NCBI GenBank assembly: GCA_964059195.1
Contig: CAXKWD010000001.1
Location: forward strand, 121,639,751 to 121,703,750
Origin: Ectobius pallidus
Lineage: Eukaryota > Arthropoda > Insecta > Blattodea > Ectobiidae
Length of the DNA: 64,000 nucleotides
Direction: 5' to 3'
The notes under the pieces: generated by a model
The model's input: only the letters and a program-made list of their open reading frames with translations
What the model was told of the DNA's origin: nothing
The model's database searches: none
Made by a program: the position numbers and the translations under genes
Part shown: piece by piece, positions 48,401 through 58,724 of the stretch
Layout of the letters: each line of letters opens with the position of its first letter
Numbering within the stretch: the stretch's first letter is position 1

Positions 48401-51400
48401 CTTACTTAGTTTCCTATCTATATTCCTTTCATTCAAATACTACCATTTCATTATCCTATTTCTAATTTTTCTTTATTTCATCAGTGCTTTAATTCCTAAT
48501 GGCATTATCGCCATTACGTCTGTATTACAGGTTGTTACGGACTACTACTTTGTGAATGGGGTTCACTGCGCAGCACAGAAACACGCTATGTCCTCTTCTC
48601 CGGTGTTTTCTTACGAATTTCAGTTCAATGGAACGTCTAATTTCTTCAAGAAGTTCCTAGGGGGTGAAGAATTCCCTGGTGAGTCCAGCAAGTAACAATC
48701 CGTTTCTTTCTATGTTAAGCGCACACACACACATAATATAAAGAGCTAGAGAACCGGATAGAGCTAGAAAACCGGATAAATCTACGTCTACGCGGATAAT
48801 GTGCGTTTGCGTTTTACCCGATCAGTTTGGATAAAGAAGAATTATAAGCAGAGGCGCCAACTTATATGGGCCCATGGGGCTGAAGCCCACCCAATAATCT
48901 GCCTTAGGCCTATTTTGTTAAATTATTTATTACCATTACTGAAATATGTTTCCTTATTGAATCGCCGGAAAGCTAAAACCACGTTATTGTTGACTCACTC
49001 ACGATTATCTGAACATTAAATTTTTACCTCATAATCTGTTAATGCAGTTTCCACATCCACCGCCATATTTTTATGCTTTTTATGTATTCATAAAAAAAAC
49101 TTAATCACTTTGCTGATGAAAATATAAATAAGGAGAGTACGGAAAAGTTAAACATAGAATTGAGGTGAACAAAAATCACAAAAAGGATATTAATTTAATG
49201 GGCAAAGCAAGGATTTGTAATGCAAGGAAATTACAAAGTTTGTCTTCTGAAACAATGAAATCATTTCATGTAGGCCATGTCTCATATCCATATTAAGTTC
49301 CAGTCCATTTTCTTTTATTATTATCTTTTGTTCTAGTTCTAGTGATGAGTATGTGAATTTGTAAATGTCCGTCTCTATCTCAAGTTTTTTTTCTGGGGTT
49401 TTTCCTTGCCTGTGAGACAAATGTCGTGTAACTTTAGGCAGTTGTGGTCCCCGGATATCATCTGGCCTGCATTATCATCTTCATCCCATCCTCGTCGCCT
49501 TGTTTATGTGTCTCGTCCTATGTGTTCGTGTTGTCTCGGAGGTGGCCTCGGCATTGGGCTGTTCATTCATCCGGGGAGGCCCTCCATGTCCTTGTCTGGT
49601 CAAAAAAGTATGTATGTGATCCAAAGATAATCCCTATCCCGACAGGTCGCGGCCCTGCAAGACCTGGGCGGCTTGGGTATCTTAAAACCTAAAAGAGAGA
49701 GGTAAAACTAAGATAAAGAAAGAAAAAGAAAGAAATCTCAAGTTGTTTTGCAAACTAAATATAATTTTTCTTAATAATTACTTACCATATTATTGATTGT
49801 TAATGGTATATATTTATAATTAATACTAAACGGCACCCACACAAGGGCAAAGCTCATTTGGGTGTTAAACTTAAATTCAGTATTTTGTGTATCATATATT
49901 CGAATAAAGTAATTAGAATGAAGTACAAGGTTTATTTGAAATAGATTGTGTAAACAGGCGAGGGATACCAGATGAACAGATAAGCTTATACAAACTTACA
50001 AAGACGATTCGAAGAAATATATATACAGTATATATATATATAGGCATATGAAACATTTTTCCAGTGTTATCTTGATTTAGAAGTTTGTAATCAGTATTCT
50101 TCCTTAGTATTACATATTTCGGAACAGTAAGAAGATTCAAAAATGGAGGTCAGTTTTAGTATTGCTTAAGCAATAGTATAATGACTAGTTGATTTATATA
50201 TTATTTCAGAGAAATTCGTTCGAGAGTTTTTTAGTATCATTTATCTGTAGGTAATTTCTTGTTTATGCAACGAAAGTACGACGATTACCAAACTTAATGC
50301 AATAATTACCACCACCTAGCATAATACTTAGGTACTTAGATATCTGGACCCGTATTAAAAGGCCTGTAATTAACACATAATTCCAATGACTATGTTGTTG
50401 TGAAACGAGACATTTTGAACTGGATGAATTCGTGAGTTTTTCCCTGCGGTGTATTCGTATTTTGTCTCTTATATTTCACTAACTTAAAGGCCCGGCTTCG
50501 CTTGGGTTTTGTATTTTGTAATTAGAAATTAACTTATGAAGGACATTCGTTTTTCAAACTCTAGGTCCTTATATAGGTATTTAGAATTTCCCTCAGAAAA
50601 CGCTTGATATAACTTTTTATGGCTCGTAGAGGAAGTAGAATATTATGCATCCTATTGATTCTACACACAAAGCCTGGTAGGGTTTGAAATGGAAAACAGA
50701 AATTCCGGTAACATAAAAATGTTTTGTCTTTAGGAAGTATTTTATGTTTCGCTCTCATGTTACCATAGGCTACAAGCGTTTTGGGGCTGAAATCAAAATG
50801 AAATTCAATATCACTTTCATACTTTCCTCCCCCAAAACCTCGGACCTAATAATATACTGCGCGCATAGGATTAAACATGTTCCATCCTATTATGTCTCCT
50901 TTTACATACTTAGGGCCTATGATAAACATCCATATTTCTCAACTAAAAATACAAAGATCACAGCTATAAATAATGTATCAGTGGATATAAATTTTTACAG
51001 ACTTCTGATATGGCATACTCGTTGGAACACCCGGGCTGAGACAATTGAAAATGCTTTCCCTACTTTACGTACTCTTATTCTAGCCTACATCAAAATATGC
51101 AGTGACAAAATGGTATTCTCTATGTCCAGGGCAGAGAAAGTTATGTGATTGCATCATATTGTGCATTATTTTTGTGGATTTCATTTTTCTTTATTTATTT
51201 ACATCAATGAATTATATCGATAGCTTCTCTAATTTGTCAAAATCACGTATCATGTACTTCATGTGAACACTGCCAACAGTACTCTGTTGTCATGAGAACT
51301 GTACAAGCAATGTGATTTGTATTTGATTGTAATAAGGTCTCCTTGAAAATATTTGTTTTTTGGCATTTAAAACCAAAATTTTGCAAAATCCTTTCTTAGT

Positions 51401-54400
51401 GAGCACCTACATCATGACACGAAGGTACTGTCAAAATTTCAAGTGTCTGTCTATTATAGTCTATGTCTAGTCAGTCTCTGTTCATTTTCATGAACCAAGG
51501 GACGGGAGTATGAAAATTTTAAATCTTTGAGCCACCCAATGTTTTTCAAAAGTTGGCGCCACTGATTATAAGTAAAATTTCCTTCACTTCGGGGCTTATT
51601 CAGGCAAAGCGCGACCTGCCCTCATGCCTCTAGGACTCCAGGTAAAGCTAGCTTCTTATCTTGTTAAGAATCTGATCATGTGCAATAAGGTTGAGTTATG
51701 TTAAGTTAGGTTAGGTTAGGATAAGTTAGGTTAACTCCAAGCGTCATTAAATTGCATCCTGTTTAAACAAGTAGCCTTACTAAATAGCATTTGAAGTGAT
51801 TACAATTCTATTAATAGTAATAAAGCACATCGAAAGTACTGTTAGTTTGGAATTCATCTTTACCCAGTAGAGGTTGAGGAAACCTAGGATTACTCGGGTA
51901 AAGCTAGAAACGTATATTTTATTCCAACTTTACCCAGTACCTTTGGGTAATGTACACTTTATCCAGGTAAAGAATCATGTAATTCCAAGACAGTTTTCTT
52001 CTAAGTAAAGGTAGCAACGCTGATGGATATCTTTATTATTCCTATACATTGCAACTCGATGACCCTATACAGTAGGATAGGCCAAGTCATTTTGTTGCTT
52101 TAGTATCTATATTATATATTTCGCAAAGCCTAAACACAATAGTAATTGGAAAGGTGAAGTCAGACTGCAAAATCCAATGTCATAGCCGGAATTTGAATCA
52201 GGATCTTCGGATCTTCGTGCCGCTGGTCTTACCAACTGAGCTATCATGGCAACATGCCGGTGCAACATTAAATTCTCCAACTGACTGTTGCCATGTTAAC
52301 TCAGTTGGTAAGAACAGCGGCACGGAGAGCCCAAGATCCTGGTTCAAATCCCGGCTATGGCATTGAATTTTTCAGTCTGACTTCACCTTTCCATCAGCTA
52401 CACGGCCAGTGTGAAAGAATTATCATTCCACAATAGCAATTCCCAATATTTTTTCTGTGGTTCCAAAAACAAGACAAGTTTATTAGCATCATAATATTAT
52501 TGTTTTTTGTTAATGAAACTGGATTTTTTCTCTTCGGGATTTTTTAAATAAACTCAAAATATTGTAAAGTCATAATTTAAATTTCGCCCTAGTGTCAGTA
52601 TAATATGTTCAGATAGTGATTATTTTAGTGTAGAACTGTAAGGTAATGAGTAAATTGTTTTATTCCAATTTAAATTAACTGTTTATACGAAAAGTGTGCA
52701 ACTATATTAATTTTATACAGACATCACCCCTCTTACATGTTATACTTGTTTGAATTACCGGTATTTCTACATGTTTATTTCCACAGGGGCCAGTCATGGA
52801 GATGAATTGCCGTACATGTTCCCCATGCAAGAATTCAATATTCAAATAACCACAGAATCTCCTGAGCATACGACATCACTCCGTATTGTAAAAATGTGGA
52901 CAAACTTTGCTAAAACGGGGTAAGTAGGATGATTTTCAAGTTAATTTTGTAGTTAACTGCTAGTTAAGAAAAAGTGCTAAAAATATACTCATTTTCGAAT
53001 TACAACTGATTAACTGTTGAAATCGTACTAGCAGTAAAATTGCATGACTTTCAGTCTGAGTAATTAATTAGCCTCTATCTAAATACTCTTGAAAAGCTTT
53101 TGCAATGTGGTCTTCCCCATACATAATTTGTTAAACATTTGGACTCGTTTACATCTGTTGTCTTTATAGACAGAGTTGTACTCTAAAGGAACATGGGATT
53201 GAAAGTACCTACTACATTTTAGGGGCGCACCACGGGTTATTGTGTCTACTTATTACAATTCAATCAATCTCAGAGCGGAAGCTAGTGGTTGAGGTACCGA
53301 ACTGGTATTTTTATTTCGACGTGCCGAAAGTATGTTAAAAAAATAATAATAACAAATAAAAAAATTAAAATAATTTAAAAAAAAAGAAGTTTTCCGCGAA
53401 ATTTAAAAGTTTTTTTCGGAATATGGCGACACTGTAATGCAATATTAAGTGATAAAGTGAAATGATAATGTGCAAAGAGATCAACAAATAATGGTAATTT
53501 TTAAGTCATTCTTGTTTACTTTTAGGTAATTTTAAATTCATTTTAAAGTCATAAAGCCATAATTTGAAGGTCATTTTTAGGTATTATTTAGGTCATCAAA
53601 ATCCGGGCCCAAATTATAATGAAGAAAATTGACAACTTAGATAAAATTAAGGATTTTATAATAGAGACAATTTTCGAATTTTTAGAGTCTATTTCATAAT
53701 CATTTGGAGCATTTAACAACCTAGAAGTCTGAAGTTCAATCATGATTAGGCTATATCTAATACCAGCATTGTAGACCATCCATATTGATGGTATGATTTT
53801 AAACATAACAAATGAGAAAGTAATTATTATCACATAATTAATCCGATGCATTTTATTCATGGAATAGTCTTAATTATAGATTCCACTGTACATTACCTAT
53901 GATTATTCAACTCATACGCCGCGTGTGTGATATTGACCAATAACGTTTAGCAATTCCAATCACGATCGTTTATCTTAAAAAAAAAGCTTGTTATTAATAT
54001 TAGTATGCGGTTTTATCTGATAAAACGTCAGCTCGTTTCTGGACACTTAATGCATCAATTTGCCGTGATTAATACGCCACATGCTGCCAGTTAATCCCAA
54101 TAAAAAAATCACAATGTTGGGTAAAATATCTAACATAAATGTTTGGAAATCGAAATTATATAAATTTACATTGATTAAAAACACAATTTCAAGTCGGTGC
54201 AAGCCAGTTCGTGTGCTTTTATTCTGTATTAAGTTAACTAAGTTTTGTATGCACCATTGGTTATAAATGGTAACTCGAATTGATCCATGGATGGTTGATT
54301 CATAGTATGCCGTGATCTCACAGCTGTTAGTTTTCTTTTTATATAACAAAGGAGGAAAGTAATTCTAGAATGATACGGAAAAAGCGAATACGTCAAAAAG

Positions 54401-55024
54401 ACCAAACAATTTATTTTCACAGCATTGTGACAATATTTAGATCAGCCCATCCAGATATAAGATAGAATAAGATATACAGTATAAGATAGAATGTAAAAAT
54501 ATCTGGGTGGGCTGAACTAGATATTGTAACAATGTTGTGGAAATAAATTGTTTTTTGTCTCTCCTGGAACTTTGGTCTTTTGAGTTATTCGCTTTTTTCC
54601 TATTACTCTAGAATTGTTATTTGTATAATCCGATACAATTTTATTTGTGAAATAGTCTTAATAAATCTAATTCGAGTTGACGAGTTTTCATCAGATAAAT
54701 TCGCTCCTACTGCGCGTTCGCGAATCTATCGATAAACTCAACTCTCGTGGGATTACCTATGATAAAACTGAATTCTCAGTAATTACATAACTGTTTCTCT
54801 ATGTGCTTTGTATAATATATTCATACAGGAATCCAACTCCAGAAGCGGATTCGTTGCTACAGAACATCACCTGGAAACCTGTCGGCAGACATGAGTTCTC
54901 CTATTTAAATATCGACAAGGACCTTAAAGTTACACGTAATGATTTCCATTCTGGTCGGCCTGACTTGTGGGACGAATTATTTAACAAGTACACTGATGGT
55001 GTGTCAACTTGCTGGTCTGTTTAA
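33423..55024 (+). CDS. Esterase C: complete secreted carboxylesterase, 10 coding exons, intact triad
   Basis: Exons: 33423-33839, 35182-35319, 39542-39701, 42473-42658, 43902-44098, 45382-45544, 46823-46992, 48531-48678, 52787-52919, 54829-55024. They join to 1908 nt and 635 aa. The product should hydrolyse carboxyl esters outside the cell. A signal peptide (about 1-20) is followed by an acidic Ser/Thr-rich stretch (about 21-97) with NSS, NKT, NQT and NIT glycosylation sequons that B and D lack. The catalytic core then begins, with FMGIPYAKPPVGDLRF ending exon 1. The triad is visible: Ser284 in FGQSSGAASVHY, Glu414 in NDEEG and His530 in SHGDELPY. The oxyanion strand reads FQGGAF, so the usual His before GG is Gln202. 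The acceptor at 33379-33390 suggests a 5' noncoding exon upstream. The GQS elbow resembles juvenile hormone esterases, but the substrate cannot be assigned. No membrane segment is seen at the C-terminus. Confidence 0.92.
34150..34215 (-). repeat. tRNA-like SINE remnant
   Basis: Minus strand contains GAAAGTCCCAGGTTTAATTC followed by CCGG, a B-box-like segment. It is too short and diverged to assign to a family. In intron 1 of esterase C. Confidence 0.35.
34417..34608. mobile_element. Right-truncated copy of the TA-flanked MITE
   Basis: Starts TA-CAGG and continues GCGGACCGACTCTTGTAGCT with close identity to 12002-12268. It stops at AATGCCGCTAG and lacks the right terminal repeat. In intron 1 of esterase C. 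Confidence 0.85.
35637..36233 (+). mobile_element. hAT-type element with 8-bp TSD CTCATGAG and transposase remnant
   Basis: Terminal repeats TAGAGACCGGATTTTAAAGG are inverted at both ends. CTCATGAG, itself self-complementary, flanks both sides (35629-35636 and 36234-36241). 597 bp. Inside on the plus strand is a transposase fragment (35890-36130) and many poly-T runs. In intron 2 of esterase C. Confidence 0.88.
35883..36150 (+). pseudogene. hAT transposase fragment (RNase H-like region)
   Basis: The frame reads ITRWGTWISCAIFLCENFNK then IKKFLQSIDVTESAAVEQAK, matching the TRWGTW...YYCENFEKIK block common in DUF659-type hAT transposases. There are no catalytic domains on either side, and frame breaks lie upstream. 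It is contained in the hAT element with a perfect duplication. Confidence 0.65.
36637..36892. repeat. Dyad tRNA-like repeat, copy 1 (head-to-head tRNA-like arms)
   Basis: The right arm (36788-36860) looks like a whole tRNA: GTAGCTCAATTGGTAAGAGC D-arm, a CGGC/GCCG anticodon-like stem, TGGTTCAAATCCCGGC T-arm and a GCCA/TGGC acceptor match. The left arm carries a reverse-oriented partial version (GGATCTGAACCAGGATCTTC). The ends include TTCACACTGGCCGTG, also found (inverted) at the end of copy 2. In intron 2 of esterase C. Confidence 0.7.
37822..37870 (+). mobile_element. LINE 3'-end fragment with stem-loop
   Basis: The stem-loop (37830-37860), CCCCTAAACACGAGC then TTTGCTCATCTGGGG, resembles the one in the 3' UTR of the intact LINE at 24105-24138. 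It keeps the CACGAGC...GCTCAT core and paired flanks. Probably a 5'-truncated LINE tail. Confidence 0.5.
37953..38070 (-). mobile_element. LINE reverse-transcriptase fragment with frameshift
   Basis: On the minus strand, KGVKLGVPQGSILGPIL is readable, and after a one-frame shift YINYVNDL follows. These are adjacent conserved blocks of a non-LTR reverse transcriptase, just before the YADD box. The shift shows that the copy is dead. A roughly 50-bp sequence beginning GATTTTGATTTTGTACC occurs both at 37860-37915 and at 38076-38130, flanking this fragment as a direct repeat. It lies in intron 2 of esterase C. Confidence 0.7.
40154..41302. repeat. Inverted repeat pair about 1.1 kb apart (possible DNA transposon)
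   Basis: TTGTGTCACAGTATAGTATA continuing into ACAGTAGCGAAGCTC (40160-40193) reappears inverted at about 41259-41297 as GAGCTTCGCTACTGTTATAC and ATACTGTGGTTGTGTCA. No transposase is recognised between. In intron 3 of esterase C. Confidence 0.6.
41755..42033 (-). mobile_element. Tigger/pogo-like element remnant with transposase HTH fragment
   Basis: The right end, read on minus, is CAGTAGAACTCCAACTACCC, then TCCGGATCACCAATTATCCG, a Tigger-type terminus beside a TA (42034-42035). Behind it, minus-strand RFFQQRAFGNPLSGPIICKK matches the centromere-protein-B/Tc5 helix-turn-helix region of pogo transposases. A second TATCCGGATAATTGG near 41758 suggests an internally deleted copy. In intron 3 of esterase C. 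Confidence 0.7.
43000..43235 (-). repeat. SINE family 4, tRNA-derived
   Basis: On the minus strand, GGGTGGCGCAGTTTGTATGG and GCGGATTCGATCCAGG resemble A and B boxes of a tRNA-like head. The body runs on to GGTTATTTAACGACGG (plus view, near 43017). Only one copy is in the window, so the boundaries are approximate. In intron 4 of esterase C. Confidence 0.6.
43660..43798 (-). mobile_element. Possible pogo-like terminal fragment
   Basis: Minus strand begins CAGTCAAATCTCCGTATAAC, typical of pogo/Tigger termini. No duplication or second end was found. In intron 4 of esterase C, about 100 bp before exon 5. Confidence 0.4.
44200..45380. other. Intron 5 of esterase C, (TA)n rich
   Basis: AT-rich intron with a (TA)n tract at about 45158-45212. 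No gene, RNA or recognised transposon seen. Confidence 0.6.
47237..47527 (-). repeat. SINE family 2, tRNA-derived, second copy
   Basis: Minus strand: TGGTTAGCGTCTCTGGC (A-box region), CTGGGTTCGATTCCCGC (B-box), then the core and TTAACGGCCGTGGGTGTTGG as in 19195-19527. It is in intron 7 of esterase C. Confidence 0.8.
47690..47775. repeat. (TA)n / TATACA microsatellite
   Basis: Interrupted TA and TATACA runs in intron 7 of esterase C. Confidence 0.85.
49383..49738 (+). repeat. SINE family 1 copy nested in a hAT element
   Basis: Plus-strand copy from the GGGGTTTTTCCTTGCC block to a (GAAA)-rich tail at about 49715-49736. It lacks the tRNA-like head. It is nested inside the hAT-type element 48849-51564, so it inserted later. 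Confidence 0.85.
49828..49905 (+). mobile_element. LINE 3'-end fragment with stem-loop
   Basis: AAACGGCACCC, then an AGCTCAT core and TTGGGTG, repeat the layout of the LINE 3' UTR at 24101-24138, including the ACGGCACCC lead-in. The outer stem is CACCCA/TGGGTG here versus CACCCGA/TCGGGTG there. It lies inside the hAT element 48849-51564. Confidence 0.6.
51694..51735 (+). repeat. TTAGG-like telomeric-type short repeat
   Basis: Several AGGTT/TTAGG units in a row (TTAAGTTAGGTTAGGTTAGG and TAAGTTAGGTTAA). TTAGG is the ancestral insect telomere unit, but such short runs are common in introns. Confidence 0.7.
52148..52427. repeat. Dyad tRNA-like repeat, copy 2
   Basis: Outer arms GGAAAGGTGAAGTCAGACTG and its inverted copy near 52375-52394 enclose two tRNA-like modules facing each other. 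The right one is 52290-52362 and the left one lies on the minus strand at about 52178-52255. It ends in CACGGCCAGTGTGAAAG at 52401-52417, shared inverted with copy 1. In intron 8 of esterase C. Confidence 0.75.
53390..53610. mobile_element. Partial CAGGGCCC-family element (right end)
   Basis: Ends, read on minus, GGGCCCGGATTTTGATGACC, like the termini of 6471-7205. The inside carries the same AAGTCAT/GGTCATTTTTAGG words. The left end was not found. In intron 9 of esterase C. Confidence 0.55.
54361..54614. mobile_element. Hairpin MITE with arms of about 100 bp
   Basis: The left arm, from AATTCTAGAATGATACGG through CAATTTATTTTCACAGCATT to CAGCCCATCCAGATAT, is mirrored by ATATCTGGGTGGGCTG, AATGTTGTGGAAATAAATTG and ending CTCTAGAATT. 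Whole length about 254 bp. In intron 9 of esterase C, some 215 bp before the last exon. Confidence 0.8.
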
Positions 55025-55089
55025 CGTGCCAGACTCTTCATGTCTAGGGCCTACTTGAACTGGAAGTGGATATGGATATCATCCTAGGG

Positions 55090-55317
55090 CAGCGTTTCTC
55101 AACCTATGGTCCGCAGACATAATTTTAAAATATCATAAAGCAAGTGGAAAGTAAAGAAGTAAATTTTTTTCACATATTTCGTTATAATGACCTATAATTA
55201 GTACCCCAAATATTAAGAATATAGGTCTTCTTTTAAAAGTGGGATGTAATATTAGGGGCCCATAAATTTTTTTAGACATTTAGAGGTCCTCGGGTTCAAA
55301 AAGGTTGCGAAACGCTG
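55090..55317. mobile_element. hAT MITE with CAGCGTTTC termini and 8-bp TSD
   Basis: Left CAGCGTTTCTCAACC and right (inverted) CAGCGTTTCGCAACC. Flanks TCCTAGGG (55082-55089) and TTCTAGGG (55318-55325) agree at 7 of 8 bases. 228 bp, no coding. It begins 65 bp after the esterase C stop codon, so it may lie in its 3' UTR. Confidence 0.85.
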
Positions 55318-55325
55318 TTCTAGGG

Positions 55326-56790
55326 AACTGTGTATTTTCTACGGATGTTTCCAGGAACACTGATTTTATGCCGTACGAAATACCTTAGCCTGCTCCTACC
55401 AATACCTAGATAGTTCATATGAATATCTCAGAGTGGATACCACGGACTTCCTTAGCAAAGAATCTTTATATCTTGCCTGAAGAAGATGAAAATGATAAAA
55501 TAATAGGTGTCATGTTGACCACGCTACTCTGAGCATGATTTGTATTTAAAGAAAATTTCTGAAATCTCATTCTCAGTAATTGTTTCAAAGAAACAATCCT
55601 TCTATCGATCACCTTATGTTGTATAATCATGTATTTCGGAATCATTTGTTTTAAATGTACATTAAATAAGCTCAAAATATCGAAAGATCTCAATTTAATT
55701 ATTCCTTAATTTTATCTAGACTTTGCAGGTTTTCATTAGTACATGTCGGAGGTTATGCTAAACAAGAGTACGTAATGGATTTAGCCGACTTATTTGGAAG
55801 GTACTGGCTTTATAAATAAATACAATAAATGAGTACAGAAAATTTAAAAAAAATCAAGTATACACAGATTGTTTAGTGAGACAAGATTAATTTGTAAAAA
55901 GATCTTGCAGACTCGACTTTGTAATTTTGTAATCTTAATAGTATAAATCTAATATCAGCATTATCTTCTCAATATGATAGCACATACTAAATTTTAAAAT
56001 CTTCAATGTTCTCAAATATATACAAACATTGTTATACTAACTAACAAGAATTTACTTTTCGAGCGCATCCAACAGTGTTTAGATGATTGTCACAAATGCA
56101 AATGAAAGTGCTCCAGAAATTAATTTAAAAGTTTGAAAAATCGTATGTATTTTATATATTTCATATTTTATTTTTCATTCCTTATAGAATATTTGTAACA
56201 ATCTGAATCTCTACATTTGCACTTAGAAGAATATTATTTCTTTTACTAGACCTACTCAATCATTTAATTCCTATGCATTGTTATTTTACACTGAATGGTC
56301 TATTAATTTGTATTATTATGCAGTACCGTCCTATAGAAAGGAATTATTTCTCTATAGTATTGATAGAATTAATATAAATTATAATTTTGAAACTTTATTT
56401 TGAGTTTATTCCGCGATTTTAACTAAATTTAAGGTATCATTTCTATACAGTTAATAACGATATATGAACCACCTAAAAACTTATTCTCAAACACTCACTT
56501 CAGTTTTAACTCGTATGGAAATTTCGAGGTATCTTAGCACACTCCTACTTCGATTCTAGGTCGTAAGACATGTGATCAAGTTCAGAAGGCAGCTTCCAGT
56601 GACAGTCACAGGGGTCTCTTTCTGATAACCTTTCTATCTGCGTAGAAGATGACAGTTTGTACTAATCTGAAGTTGTCTTCCTGCTAAGTTGCTATTTTCG
56701 GGCAGAACGGGTTTAATTTAATCTCTTGTAGTAATGAAATGGATGTCATCGTAAAGTCGATGTTATAAGGTCTGAAAATACATACTTAAT
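55326..56790. other. Intergenic region between esterases C and D
   Basis: AT-rich; AATAAA words near 55815-55830 could serve esterase C as a distal poly(A) signal. No other gene or recognised element, and no convincing promoter of esterase D. Confidence 0.5.
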
Positions 56791-56996
56791 ATGATTAGGA
56801 AAGAAATTCAAGTTATATTGTCAGTAATAGTATTAGTGGTTAGTGCATCGGAAGAAAATGTTTTGGTGTGGACTCAACAAGGGACACTCAGAGGTATTAT
56901 TCTCACCTCTCCAAGAAGCAATAGACAATTCTTCGCGTTCATGGGGATACCTTATGCGAAACCTCCAGTCGGGAATCTGAGATTCAAGGTGAGTAA

Positions 56997-57050
<54 letters not shown>

Positions 57051-58691
57051 CGTATAATTGAGAGAGTCAGTGCAACAGTGGGCTAACCCGTCCGATAGGC
57101 CTATGGAAAATTACAGAGTGATGTTATTTGCATGACTTAGATGTGGGCTTTAATATTATATTGAGGTTGGACATTTTTTCTTGTCTAGGTCAATAATGAA
57201 GTCAATAATGGGTTCCCTGAAACGGAATTCCTCTTGTATGTGGGCAACCAAAATAACTAAATCCAAATAAACTAGAGACTACTATATTAATGATCTTCTC
57301 AAGTATGTACCGTTCATTCATTATCAATTTCATGACAAACTTATTTCTGTAACAGAGGTAAGTGTAGCAGAAATAGCAGTGAGCTTGTTATGTACTACAT
57401 CGTGTGTTGAACCGAATAATCATTGGAACTTACAAATGAAACTGATATAAGTTCGTTCAAATTAAAATAATGTTTCATTACATGTAAAAATCCAACATTT
57501 ATTGAAATGATTTTTTTCTTCTCTGTCAAGTAGAAATAAATGTCAGTTCAACAGTGATCTAACCTAGAAAACAGTGTTGCAAAGCCTCATAAAATTATAT
57601 TTCTGAAACATTTGAACAGCAGACTATGTAACATTGTAGGTAAATTGATCAAGCACCATAGAATGCCCCACTACGAACAAACAGTATTTTTAAAATTGTA
57701 TGAAAAACCACAAGTATAGAACTTTAACTTGCTTTTTTCTCTAAACCGTAAAAAAGTATCTTAGACCACTGATGCGCTGAACCCCTCAGTTGTCATTACG
57801 AGGACGCAAAGAATTTAATCATTGGTGAGGGAACTAAGTAGTTAGACTCGTAATTTGTGAAAATTATAAAAATAAAAACTTGATTTATTGTCAACAGTAG
57901 CCTATATATTTATTTTAATTCATGTTATGGTTATTCTGGCTCCTAATCGCTAATAGGAACACATTTGGATTAGGCCTAATAACCAAAACTGTTAACGTTC
58001 TCAAAAGTTCAGAATAATATTTTTTAAACATAGGAGAAAACTGTACAGTCAGTTTTTAATTACTCATAGTGAATTAGGGCAATATTTTCATTTGTTCAAC
58101 ATTCAAAATTTTGAAACGTCTAAATAATGTGAAGAAGATGGTCAAACATTGCTGCATTTATTATTTGACTGCCCACTGTTTTAGCAAGAAAATACAAACT
58201 TGAATTAATACTAACAGAATAGATTGCAATTAAGCCTACTATGAACGTTTTAATCAATTCCACTTAAGATAATAATTTCAAACAAAATATCATTTTGGTT
58301 TTTACAAAATCTTTAATATAAGTCTCAGTCATTTGTCAAATTTTATTGTGTTTGCATCTTTAAAATTGAAATTGAAACGTAGGGCTAGTGCTGTTATTTA
58401 TTTATTTATAATTAGGCCTAGTTGTCCGCCGCCGTGGTTGAGTTGGTAGCATGACTGCCTTCCACCCTGGCGGCCCAGGTTCGATTCCCGCCGGGTTGGG
58501 AATTTTTCAGTGGTGGAAAATTTCCTTCCTGGGTTCAGGGCTGGGTGTTGTGTTGTGTCCTTTCATTCCCATCCCGGGAGAGGCAATGGCAAATCTCCCC
58601 GGTATCATCCTTGCCTGAATTACCTCGGACGAATCGTGGTCATCACCCCACGGCTTCGTCCCGGATCTGGACCTGCCTTCGGGCAGAGCAC

Positions 58692-58724
<33 letters not shown>

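Larger units (their letters stand above)
48849..51564 (+). mobile_element. hAT-type transposon remnant, 8-bp TSD ATTATAAG, 2.7 kb
   Basis: Left CAGAGGCGCCAACTT and right (inverted) CAGTGGCGCCAACTT are hAT-like termini. ATTATAAG is present at 48841-48848 and 51565-51572. Near the right end, plus-strand NAFPTLRTLILAYIKI (about 51046-51095) faintly resembles the hAT dimerisation domain. SINE family 1 (49383-49738) and a LINE tail (49828-49905) are nested inside. It occupies much of intron 8 of esterase C. Confidence 0.85.

Noticed and set aside
50744..51148. 134-codon plus-strand frame as a separate gene
   Set aside because: Located within the hAT element; only a faint hAT dimerisation-like segment, no intact domain.
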